Shown here in pieces: positions 27,060 through 37,748 of a DNA stretch of 64,000 nt. The notes under the pieces were generated by a model, which was not told the DNA's origin, ran no database searches, and saw only the letters and a program-made list of their open reading frames with translations. The translations under genes and the position numbers were made by a program. Numbering within the stretch: the stretch's first letter is position 1; the number at the start of each line of letters is the position of its first letter. Source of the DNA: Ustulina deusta (Eukaryota > Ascomycota > Sordariomycetes > Xylariales > Xylariaceae); NCBI GenBank assembly GCA_023159155.1, contig JAJNNX010000008.1:930001-994000 (forward strand). The letters run 5' to 3'.

Positions 27060-27422
27060 TGTAATAGGGCTGGTGTGCACGTATAAAAGATAGGTTTTTA
27101 GTTATAGAGTAGAACATATTTTCGGAAACTTTAGAGATTATAGAATAAAAGGTATAAAAAATGCGCGTTTTTATTTAAGGCTATAAAAGACTTTTTTTTT
27201 ATATAGCAGATAATAGATAATTATTACGGAATACTAAATAGGAGTTAGGAATTTGTTTTTATTAATTAATTATTGCGTTTTTATTTATAATTATGAATTA
27301 GATTTTGATTTAATACGCATAAAGATCCGCGAGCCGGAAAATATAGTTCGATATATACCGATTAGGTAGGTTTGGTTGGTTTGAGTGTGCGATACGCCGA
27401 TCAGGAGCCCTGCTTTATTTCA
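27060..27422 (+). repeat. 3' LTR of inner gypsy element, 363 bp
   Basis: It starts TGTAATAGGGCTGG (two transitions from the left copy) and ends TTTATTTCA. It is directly preceded by a purine-rich tract (27049-27059) expected for plus-strand priming. The remaining gag/leader of the outer element resumes at 27423. Confidence 0.92.
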
Positions 27423-27845
27423 ATATACTAACTACTATATATATAACTTGTTAGTATATCGCTTGTTTACTTTATATATTTTTTGTAGTAATAGTAATAA
27501 TAATATTAAGTAAACTTATTAACTAGTTATATTACTTATTATAAATATATCTAGTTTTTTAATAAAATTAGCAATTATTTCTTTTAAGTTATTAATATTG
27601 TTTTTTAGCTTTATTATACTATAAGCTATATTAATAGCAAAAATATTAATCTGTTCTTAAGAGTTTTTAATAGTATTATTTTATAAAATGCTAATAATTT
27701 TATTAATTAGAACTATTAATGCTTTTAATATTTTATTAGTTATTTTAAAAGTTTTAAAATCTTTGTAATATAATAAAAAGTGCAAAAAAAGTACTAAATA
27801 TAATAAAAATAAAAATAATACTATAAAGCTGCACAAATAACTATT

Positions 27846-28069
27846 TGTGCCTTAATATAGTCCTTTTACAGAACTAATTACTTAGTATTACTAGGTCTAA
27901 TCTAAAGGTCTATATTAAGTATAGTTATAGAAGGAAACTAACTAGGGTATCTAACGGAGGTGCAAGGTATTTATGCCCTTAATTAGGTGGGTCGGTACCT
28001 GGTGCCTAAGGGCTACGCACGGTGCCCTTTCATGCACGTACCATTGTACTGACTCAATGGATTGACTTC
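27846..28069 (-). repeat. right (5') LTR of outer gypsy, proximal part (224 bp), split by copia insertion
   Basis: This part begins TGTGCC like the left LTR and continues uninterrupted to the copia insertion point. With 34025-34053 it totals 253 bp, exactly the left LTR length once the 5-bp duplication is counted once. The last ~100 bp are almost unmutated although they lie in the middle of the AT-rich island. Confidence 0.9.
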
Positions 28070-28240
28070 TGTCAGATATAAGCGAGTCCAATTGAATAAT
28101 TATATTAATAATTATTACTGATCTCTTCTGTTCTATGTTCTATTGCAGAGTTTTCTATATGCCATATAAATTAAGTATGTGTAGAGAATCTATTTAACAG
28201 AGTTCTAAAAGATAGCTAATTTACCCCATCAAATCTGACA
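28070..28240 (-). repeat. 3' LTR of copia element, 171 bp
   Basis: It runs from TGTCAGATATAAGCG to AAATCTGACA and matches 33849-34019 over its full length. Differences are transitions; here the middle third is the more mutated copy (for example CTATATGCC against CTGCATGCC). Confidence 0.92.
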
Positions 28241-28310
28241 CACTTTTTTAGAAACAGCTTATATAAGCTTTTTTTGTATATAATATTATTAATAAAAATG
28301 CTAAAAATAA

Positions 28311-28389
28311 CGCCCTAGCCCGGACTTGAACTGGGATCTGTAATATAATAAACTATTAATTACTATGCTTGCTATTATACTACTAAAGC
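28311..28389 (-). ncRNA. tRNA-like segment inside copia element (mutated)
   Basis: On the minus strand this 79-nt segment folds as a tRNA cloverleaf. The acceptor arms GCTTTAG and CTAGGGC pair over 7 bp (two G-U pairs that become G-C if the transitions are reversed). The T arm CCCAG-TTCAAGT-CCGGG keeps an almost perfect B box, and an A-box-like TAGTATAATAG sits at the right place. The anticodon stem GTAAT/ATTAC encloses a 14-nt loop, so the anticodon is unclear and a short intron is possible. A TTATTTTT tract follows, like a Pol III terminator. It lies between the end of copia pol and the 3' LTR, in the element's sense orientation. It may be a captured tRNA, now a pseudogene. Confidence 0.45.
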
Positions 28390-28729
28390 TTATAGTGCTT
28401 TTCTTATTTTCTATATGGTGGTGGTTATGGTATTGTGGTATATATAGGCTTATTAGCGTAGTGGGAGGTCATATAATCTAACTAATTAGTGGTGTATTAT
28501 TGCTAAGATCTTTTTAGATTTAAACAATTTAGCCTGATTTGAGCTAATCTAGCTATTTTAGCCAATTTTAGCTAATTAAGTGCTATTTGCCTAATTAAAG
28601 CTATAAGAGCCCTAAATAATCCGATTCACTTCCTATAAATAAGTTTTCTAGAGTTTTTAGATCTTTTATATTCTTGTTTCTTAATTTTTTATTTTAGTAA
28701 TATTTATAGGTACTATATACCTTTAATTA

Positions 28730-28813
28730 GTTTAAAAAATTATTCCATTTTGCCGGACTTAATGCTTTCGTAAGCCCGTCTATAATTATATTTTTTGTAG
28801 CTACATAAACAAC
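28730..28813 (-). pseudogene. copia RNase H C-terminal relic
   Basis: The minus strand reads VVYVATKNIIIDGLTKAL, equal to the diagnostic copia ending VxxVPTxxxxADxLTKxL. This identifies the superfamily and places the end of pol just left of here, so 28241-28690 is 3' non-coding sequence of the element. Confidence 0.8.
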
Positions 28814-29641
28814 CTTTAGAGTATTTCTTTTAACCTTCTAGCGTAACTAATAGTTATAGATGTCTATATAATAAAGCTTAATTTGCAGCATAGTTACTTC
28901 TTTTATAACTAGCCCAATAGTCTATTTATTATTATACTAAATAGTAATATATTAGGTGTCTAGTATAATACCTAGTTCTTTAATTAGTTAGCTTATAAAT
29001 ATAGCCTTTTTTATAGCTTATGCTAATACTAACAACTCTGCTTTGGTTATTAAAATGGTTACTATATTCTGCTTGTTAATACGCTACCTAATAACTTTTC
29101 CAAATAGCCTGATTATATATACTTATAAACTTTTTTGGTTTAGTATATTGTTTACAAACAATACATTACTTACAATCTTAAGATTATTTTTGTTTCCGAA
29201 CTAAAGCAAATAGTACTAAGTGCTTTTAAGGTAGCTAAGCAGGCGATCTGCCAAGTTATAATATTAAAGCCTAGGGTTAACAAAAAATCTTAAGAGTTTT
29301 GATGCACTAAACGCAATATTAGGTCAAATAATTATAGCAGCATATAGTACTAACCTAACTTTCTGTTAATATAAGTATATTTCTTGTTTTGTAGCAAGGC
29401 TATTATAAAGCATTAGTTCGGCTTATCCTATCGGAGTAAATAAAGAAGTTAGATAAGTAGTTTTTAGCTTAGAGATTTTCTTAATATATAAGGCTTAGGA
29501 CAGCTAGATCAGTCTTTATTAATGATCTCTAATTATTTTAATACCTAGGAACTATTATAGGTTATTACTACTAGTTAACTAATAAGCCGTTTAAAGCTGT
29601 TTGACAGCTCTTTTAGCAATAGGCTCCTAATCTTTTTTATA

Positions 29642-29671
29642 AGCAAAAACAATGTTATCTATATATATAAA
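29642..29671 (-). pseudogene. copia reverse-transcriptase catalytic motif relic
   Basis: The minus strand gives FIYIDNIVFA, the YVDD box of copia RT with the second catalytic Asp changed to Asn (G to A). It is followed by about 0.8 kb to the RNase H ending, normal spacing for copia pol. Confidence 0.75.
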
Positions 29672-32600
29672 AATTAGCACTCCGTTACAAGCATAATAAC
29701 AAAGCTTATATAATATAGTTTAATACTTTATTTTTTTAAATATTAATATAAGCTCTTTCTACTATAACAAAAGTAACTTTCTTAAGCTATATAAAGCCTT
29801 GTTAAACCGTAATACAGTCTAAGGCTTACAGTAGCTAGGAAGCATCTTTATATATATTTTTTTATTAAGCTTTATATTAACAAATGCATTAACAGCATTA
29901 TATTGCTTTAGTTCAAGGTCAAATTTAGCTACTATTGCAATAAGGGTCCTAAATGACCTTCCGGCAAGAGTTAACACATATATAGTTTTAATGCTAAATT
30001 AAGGCTACTAATTACCTCGCACCACTAACCGTGCCTTATACTTTGTATAGTAGCCGTGCTTATTAAATTTATATACATATACCCATATATACCCAAATAT
30101 TAGCTTTCCTCTAATTAAGTAAGTACTGACCTTAGTCTATAATTCCATTTTTTGGTAGCTTTTAAAATGATCTCTTTTAGCCCTTTTGAACCTTTTACCT
30201 ATTAGGTAATACTCAAGGTCCTTATAAGACTTCAGCAGTAGTAGTAAATCTTTTCAATAAATTTTATACCCTTTAGCAACCTTTTATTCGAAAATCTTCT
30301 TATTTTTATTTAGTATATATAAGACTTCTTAATCATAATTTGATTTTTTATTAATAAGATAGCTAGTAAATTGTTTTAACAATCTAGCCTTTGCAGCTTT
30401 ACTTATTACTATGCTGTTTTAATTCTCTAAAGCGCTTAAATATCTGTTTAAAAACGTAGCCTCTTAGCAGCTTTTCTAAGGAGCAATAGTGGCATAGAGG
30501 AGGGTGCTAAATATATCTGCCGGGGCATTAAAGTTTATATATAGCGGTTTAGTACTTTTTAATATTATTCCCCCGGTTCTATAATCTTTAAATTTTGCTA
30601 CAATATTCCGGGTCTAAAGAACAGGGTCCTTAAATCCAATAAAATCTGCTATAACATTTTAAAGTTTTTACAAATTAAAGTTTCTAATAGCAGTGCCCTC
30701 TAATTTATTAGAGTTTGCTATAATATTTCAGAGTTTCTAAAAATAAGGGCTACTTATAGTAGCTATAAAAAAAATGCTTAGTTATAGTAACTTAAGAAAT
30801 GAAAAATATAGTAAAAAAAAAGCATTTATATAAAATTGATTAGACTCTATTACTTTATTTAATATAGAATATCTATAGGTTATGTTTTCTTTATTTTTTG
30901 GTATATTTATAATAGTAGTATTATTTTTGTTTTTAATAAAATATATATTTTTTAGTTTTTAACTAGCTATAGCCTCTGGGGCACTGCTTAGCTGATCAGG
31001 TTTAATAATATCTATTTTAAATAGTAACTAGGTAATTTTATTAATTTTTTGCTTAAAGAGGTTATTTTTTAGCTTATTAATATTGCTTGAAAATATGGTT
31101 TTTTTATTAAATATAATATTTTTAATAAATATAATAATATTAGTTGCTAAGATCTATATATAATATATATTAGAAGATTAGTAATTTATAAAGTAGCTTA
31201 TTTAGGTTTTAGGATCTAATTTGTTAAGTTTTTTTTTTTTTAGCTTAGTTTTTATAGTTATTGCGTATGTTCTATAGCTATATATACATAAATAACATAA
31301 ATTAGGTTAATAGCAAGTAGTTACAATACTATTTTAGTTGAAAAAATAAACGTAAAACCTCTCGTATGGGCTTTACTATTAGTATATTTACCTTAGTATG
31401 CAATTATATAAATATATAGCGGTCTTTATAATATTAGTCCAGAGGGTAGTGGGTAGCTTGGACCCAGTCTTTATAGCCCTGGCCTTACGTTTAATAACAT
31501 TGCTAGCCCGCTTAGCGCTACTATTTTAACCTTATATATTTAGGGCATATAGCTTAAAGACTATACTGTATTATTATTTAAAATGTTTAGTAAGGTTATT
31601 ATGCCTTAGGAGCTTATTATCACACTTAAAAACTTGAATAGTAGTGTTATAGTAAGCCTGCAAATGTTTTACTAAGTTTTCTAGAGCTCTGATCAGTATT
31701 AGAGATTTTTAATTATATAGGTAGTAGTTAAAACTAAAGCTAGAATATTGATTTATTATAAGCATTAGCAAATTTTCTAAATTATAACTTTCTTTATAAT
31801 TATGAAAGTTTATAGCTAGCCGTATTTCTAGCTTTGCTAGGCGATTTTAAAATGATCTGTTGATTTGCTGTTATATTTTTGCTATAGCATACGCCTTACA
31901 GTCTAAAATATATATTTTGTCTTTTAAATATTGTTATAGTTTTATTTTTTTAGTTTGTACTACTATATAATAAAAAGCGTTAGTACTTAGGTAGCCTAAA
32001 CAGAAATACTATTAATATAAATCAGCTTTTAAAATAGGCCTTAAAGTTATTACTATTAGTTTATTTCTTTATATATAAAAAGCACTCCTTTCTATATTAA
32101 GTAGTAAATATTTTAGTACGAACTAGTAATCTTAATCTTAAAAACAGCAGAATATTAATCTATTTTATTGTTTTAATACTATTATTGCTAGCTTTATATC
32201 CTAATATAAGCTTTGTTTTAAAAGTACCTAGAATGATACTAGGTTGCAAGCTATTGTTAAGCAATAGGCTATATTATATAATCTTATAATCATAGGTCCT
32301 TTGGGCTTTTAAACATATATATTAATATTTTTGAATACAAGTATAGGTATAATCCTATCTTCTATATATATTCTGTCTTCTAGCAATACTATTTATAGAT
32401 TATTAAATCTGCTAATCTTATTAAATATATATAAAATAGTCCTAAAATCTAAAATAGCTAAGTTTTTTAGTTTATATATAGCTTTACTTTCTAACTTTTT
32501 GCTAATAACAAAAGCAGACTATATTAATATTTGTTCTAGTTAAGCAAACAATTTATTTTTATTAATTTTTGCCTTTTTTTCTTTCTATATACAATTAATA

Positions 32601-33848
32601 AGTTCTTTTAGTTCTTTATTAGTATTAAAATTAACTTATATTAGTTTAGCAGTAATTTAGCTAAAATAAAAATCATCTAGGGCTAACTCTAGAAAAAGAT
32701 AATAATATTCCGTTATATAATAAAAGCTTAAACAGTTTTTACAAACGTAATTATTTAAACCGTAAGTTCGTAAGTTAACGCAAGGTTGTTTATTATTACT
32801 TCTGTTGCTTCTATTGCCACAGGGTCCGCAGCTACCTTAGCTTCGGCCTCTGCTTCTGCTTCAAAAAAGAACTTATTAATTATTAAAGGATATTTTTACC
32901 TTTTTAGCGTTATCCGTAGTATTTCTAGCACCTTTACTATTATATAGTACTAGAAATACTTCTTTATTAATACATATGTTTGGCCAATACGTAATTGCTT
33001 AGCGATTTGCCTTATTTCTTAAGTTAGCTACTATTTTTTAGTAAGTTAGTATATTGTTAAAAATTGCCGATTAGTTAATTATCCAAAAAGTAGTAATCTA
33101 GTTCTCGAAGACCTTTCCAAGGCATATCTTTAGGTTTATTATTAAATAATTAATATTATTTAGTTTAATAACTCTATATTTAAAGGCAACAAAGACTATA
33201 GCTTTTTAACACGTTACTTATGCACTAAAGTCCTTTAGCAGCTTATTTATTTCTTTTATATATTATTAGTATTAAGCTTTTGCTTATAGTTGTTATATTG
33301 CTTCTAAGTATTAGCTAAAGTCTTTAAATCTGTTATACTACTTATTAATAGTATTGGTAGATTGGAAAATAGTCCTTGTATAGTCTAAAGAAACAATTTT
33401 AATTATTTATACTATAAAATTAGCAATACGTTTTTGGTAGATTTTGTAGTTTTTTTTTATTGCAATATATTAACTCTAGTCAATTTAGTAAGCCTTTTTG
33501 CCATCTTTTGTTATTTCAAGAATATTTATAGGTTTGTTGTTTAGGTTGATTTTTTTGTTTTAAAAAATAGCAGTTAATTGGGAATATATTAATTAGTTAA
33601 TTATATGTTTAGGATAGTCCTTAAATTTGGGTATCTTTAGTAATAGCATCTATAGCGTTTGTTCTTTTAGTTAAAGGTATTCCTATAAATTAAGAGATAC
33701 CGCTTTTGCAATAAACACCTTGTTTTAAAGTATATAATCCTCTAGTTTGGCCAATAAGGCCTTGTTAATCACTAATAAAGCTATAATATTATTTGGTCGC
33801 TTATACTAGCTTTTGGGGGGTAGTATTCTTACAAATAAGACTTTTAAT

Positions 33849-34019
33849 TATTAGATATAAGCGAGTCCAATTAAATAATTATATTAATAATTATCACTAA
33901 TCTCTTCTGTTCTATGTTCTGTTGCAGAGTTTTCTGCATGCCATATAAATTAGGTATGTGTGGAGAATCTATTTAACGGGGTTCCAAAAGATAGCTAATT
34001 TACCCCATCAAATCTGACA
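33849..34019 (-). repeat. 5' LTR of copia element, 171 bp
   Basis: It starts with a mutated TGTCAG (TATTAG) and ends CTGACA. The outer half is close to the ancestral sequence, the first half more eroded. It is followed directly by the ACTTC duplication and the remainder of the outer gypsy LTR. Confidence 0.92.
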
Positions 34020-34053
34020 ACTTCAATGGAAGCCAATGGCAATGGGATCCACA
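34020..34053 (-). repeat. right LTR of outer gypsy, distal remainder
   Basis: Removing the copia element and one ACTTC copy joins this segment to 28069 and restores the LTR end ...GGAAGCCAATGG...GGATCCACA. It carries no evident transitions, unlike the same segment in the left LTR (9841-9869). Confidence 0.9.
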
Positions 34054-34057
34054 ACCT

Positions 34058-37000
34058 TAGGTACATACATATGTAGGTGTTCTGCTAGACCAGTCGTCGA
34101 CTTCTTTCCTTTTGCAATGGGTCTTTTGCCGCCTACACTACTCTAGCTCCCGGCGCAATACACGCTATACATCCAGCCCACCCACCTACGTATACGACTA
34201 GCAGAGGTATATCCAGTCGCTAAACCCCTCTGGGCACTAACGAGAGGTCGGCAATAAGCGTTCAATATAAAACAAAGGTACCTATGGTTATTCTAGGGCT
34301 ATTCTACCGATAGGGCTATGGGCTTTTAATTGAAATAAAGAGTTGACACAGTAGCATTGCTTGTACCATGTGTTTTCTTGTTGTTTATCATGGTGCATGT
34401 CTATGTCATCTCCATGCCCCCTGCTACCCACTACCTATACAGCACCACATGTATAGTAAGTATCATAGTCTTACTCCAGGCATACGGTATATTAAATAAA
34501 GTACTGTTCGTATTTTAGGCATGATGCTGTGCAGGCAGCTAGGTAGTATAGATAGGTGCTTCGGTAGCTTGGCAATGACATTGTTTTCTACACCAAGTCG
34601 GACGGCGGCTGCTCGTGTCGGGACTGTACGAGATAATAGGTACCTTCTTGATAGCGCTACCATGCCAGAGATTATCTCAAACGCCTGAGTAATAAACATG
34701 CAGCCGCTTCTACTATGCAGTGTAGTGTAGTGTAATGTTACAACTTGACAGTATTAGCATTAATATTGCCTGGGGGTCTGGTCGGGTGGCTTGTTGCGTC
34801 AGCACCGCCGACATACATTAACATGGGTCCCCCACATTGCATTAGAAACAGCAACATCAACAAACAGGAACTCTGTCACCTGCCAGCCTTCCGCAGACAA
34901 GACAGAGGACAGGGTAACCAGGCAAGCAATGACCGAATGACCTATTCTAATAATAATCTTGCTACAACTCGGAAGTTTTTGTCCGATCAAGATCGAGTGA
35001 GGTGAGTCGACAAGTCTACACGAAGAATGTTAGACATCCAACCTACCGTACTTCGCGAGTAGACAATACGGCAGGGGTGTCGTGTTACGCAAACTGAGCA
35101 ACAACAACAACAATACCAGGCTTCATGTGGTGTCAGAGATCCTTGTTGCTCTCTGGTACAGCTGACAGCCGCATCGAACATCCGCTTCGTGGTGCGACCC
35201 TTGGGGAGAGAGTTCGCCCACACAGCTGCGCACCCATGCGACGACCCGGCACCCTGGACGAAAAACGTGGTGAGGGTGCATGATGGTTGCTCAACAAACA
35301 GAAGAGAAGTCGAATACTACCCACGGATATTGTGCCATCTACCTACTTAGTAGTATAAGCGAAGCACCCCGAAACATTTGAATAAGGCGAATTCAAATGC
35401 TTGATGTTCTTTGTATGTAGGCACGCTTAGTCTTGACCCCTCCATTACCTAGGTACCTACGTAGTATTATCAGGCGCGCTATCTCGACAAATCTCTTGGC
35501 TTTTACTACCTACTCAGCACAACCACGCAATCGGTATAGTGATGTGATACCTACATACAAACAAGAGAGCGGGAAGGAAACATGATGACGATCAGCGATG
35601 ACAGTATAGTACTATGCCGCTCGAGTTTTTTAGCGTGGGTATATTTTAGGAATAGGTAACACAACTATTTCCCGCCGGTAAGTACAGTAGCATCCAGGGA
35701 AACTCTAATACTCTCTATGTAGTATGGTAAGTATACAATGTTCAGAATACCTATGCGGAACACTCCGTACAAAGTACAGTACCTTCGAGCAATAATATGA
35801 AATGACGAGCCCCCCCAGGTCGCCGATCAGAAAAGATACTAAATAATCTATTGTAGGTACTGCACTATCTCGGCACTGACTAGTGTAGAATCGCCCAGGC
35901 CGATTAATCAATCCTGTAATTTGTACCTGCTTAGCCTTCAGGAACCTACTCCACCATCCAAAGATCGACAAAGGATCTTTGCTGCAGCAATCACACTGTC
36001 ATCACCGACATCCTAGAGATCCGAACCATGGCGTTGGTATCTGGAGGGGACTTGACATATTTTCTCTATACTATCGGCTTCATCATCCAATGTCCCCCAC
36101 CTTTCAGTGCGAGACTCAAAATCGACACATCATAACCTCAGATCGTATGATAAAACGCCGACTAGCCAGGGCGCCTGTTCGGATCTTCTGGCGTCCAGCA
36201 GAGAAAGAAAAGGGCCTGCAGGACATCCCACCCACCCCCGCAAGTTCCAGGTGTTGCTGTCAGCCAATCGGGCGTATCTCTAATCAGCCATAAGCACAGC
36301 TGTGAAAAAGGTACAATGCTCACCATGCGTCAATCGCAAAAGCAATGTCCACAAAGTAGGTAGTTACGCATAAAGCCTGCGGTGCTCTTGTCCCCTCTCT
36401 CTATTTCGCGTGGCGGTGTAGATCATCGTAGACAAGACCTCCGTCATTTCCCCCCTCTACACTACCTATGTGGCTTGATTCCACCGAGTTTTAGAGACAA
36501 CCATGACTTACATATACGTACATACATAAGTACATATAGTAACTAGTCGACGTTATGGCGCAAGAGGCGCGAACCGGTTTGCGCCGATGAATACCTCGCA
36601 TGTCTTAACCCTAGCATAGTATGTAACACGCGATGGGATGAGCACGTGTATCCCCAGACTGCCGTGAGAGTGACGCCTCGCATGCAAGGGATCATTGTGA
36701 GGTCTTAGGTGATGCGAAACCGCCCGCAAAACGGTTATGCCGCCTGGCTGTCTTGTGTCAGCCTCAAAGTCTAGACTCCGACACCGCGCTATCGTTCGCC
36801 GGGACTACGTGCATACTGCCTCCTCGGCACACTCCGAGAGGCCAATGCGAACACGAGCACATGCTGCGGCATTGGCTTGGCAGGCCGACGTTACTTCTCT
36901 TCATACTGGACTTAATTTTGTCGAGTTGTTTTGACATTTACCTGCTTACTCGTTGTTGCCGTCCGCAGCAGCACACTCGCAGGCAATTCCTTGATTCAAT

Positions 37001-37748
37001 GATAGTTGTCAATGGTATCGCTCCTGAAATAGTTTTCTGGCGTTTTTAAAGTTATCTAGTGATAAGTGATTTGGCACTGCTATCCAAACTGCATTTGCTG
37101 TGCCGTGCATGGAAAATAATTGTTTTCTTTCTAATAATAAAATGACAACTGAGTTGACTAATCTGTTCAACAGTATTCGCATCAGCCGACAATTACATTA
37201 GCATTAGGTAGGTACTTAAGTAGGTAGTTATCGGGACCATATGGCTCCCGCCTACGCTACTAGGGTTTTATGTCTACGTACTCACCTACAAACAGACAAT
37301 GGCGGTGGTCTAATATCAAGGACGGGTCAAGTTTACTAGCTAGTGCAAACGGAGAGAGAGCTGCGCGAAGCCGTTATCAGAAACTTCAGAATTACGGCTG
37401 TGTGAGAACTCGATAGAAATATCTGCCTCCCTAAGATACAGCGTGTTGAGAGCTCCTAGGGACCTACCTAGAGCTCGTGCACCTTCCAGGTTCTATTCAG
37501 TATGGGGAGGGCAAGGGCAAGCCGTTTGCCTTGGGTACTTGAGTACCTCTTCTAGAGGGCATCCGTAACAAGTCCCATTCATCCAGGCAACCACCTGGGC
37601 AACGTCCATAGGAAATCGCGGTATATTGTGCCTCCCAATGTCGGTGCAATCAATCGTGAGCCTCCAACCCTTAGCCTCTACCGCTTTCTCTTCCAACTCC
37701 TCGTACCGACAAAAATCAAAGACCCCTGCTTCTTGATAGCGCAAAGCC
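34058..37748. other. gene-empty 3.7 kb right of the transposon island
   Basis: Normal base composition resumes here. Open frames (34463-37049 and an antisense one at 37493-37993) are short, overlap on both strands and lack protein-like texture. A short CAA microsatellite lies near 35,098 and an imperfect 20-bp palindrome at 36566-36585. Scattered TAGGTACCTAC-type words recur. Promoter elements for the RBR gene must lie at the right end. Confidence 0.5.

Larger units (their letters stand above)
14654..27422 (+). mobile_element. inner Ty3/gypsy-type LTR element, 12.77 kb, RIP-degraded
   Basis: Two 363-bp LTRs (14654-15016 and 27060-27422) bound it; a possible 4-bp ATAT duplication flanks it, weak evidence in AT-rich DNA. 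It reads on the plus strand: the RT C-terminal block and RNase H are recognisable at 19826-19918 and 20185-20335, and a polypurine-like ATTTGGGAAGTT abuts the right LTR. It sits in the gag region of the outer gypsy element, so it is younger than that element. RT-RNase H is over 4.5 kb from the left LTR and about 6.7 kb from the right one, so this is an unusually long gypsy element or one carrying further unrecognised insertions. No frame is intact. Confidence 0.87.
28070..34019 (-). mobile_element. Ty1/copia LTR retrotransposon, 5.95 kb, RIP-degraded
   Basis: It begins TGTCAG and ends CTGACA, with perfect 5-bp duplications ACTTC at 28065-28069 and 34020-34024. The two 171-bp LTRs match in length. 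Coding relics read on the minus strand: gag-like sequence near 33,300-33,800, the RT catalytic motif at 29642-29671, and the copia-type RNase H C-terminus at 28730-28813. A purine-rich tract abuts the left LTR on the minus strand, agreeing with that orientation. It lies inside the outer gypsy LTR, so it inserted later. All frames are broken. Confidence 0.92.
9617..34053 (-). mobile_element. outer Ty3/gypsy LTR retrotransposon, RIP-degraded, hosting two nested elements
   Basis: The element starts TGTG at 9617 and ends CACA at 34053, and is flanked by the 4-bp direct repeat ACCT (9613-9616 and 34054-34057). Subtracting the two insertions leaves about 5.7 kb, a normal gypsy size. It reads on the minus strand: a CCHC zinc-knuckle relic at 13669-13713 (end of gag), reverse-transcriptase relics at 12181-12294, and an RNase H relic near 11411-11556, so the order gag-RT-RNase H runs right to left. 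The gag region is interrupted by the inner gypsy element at 14654 and the right (5') LTR by a copia element at 28070. Internal DNA is extremely AT-rich with stops in every frame, as expected after RIP. The element is dead. Confidence 0.9.

Noticed and set aside
32331..32543. 70-codon open frame in the copia region
   Set aside because: Composed of Ile/Leu/Ser/Tyr codons typical of AT-rich DNA; opposite to the element's coding strand.
10000..34000. Possibility that the AT-rich block is mitochondrial DNA inserted in the nucleus or a centromere
   Set aside because: LTR pairs, target-site duplications and readable gypsy/copia motifs with directional transitions explain it better; no mitochondrial gene was recognised.
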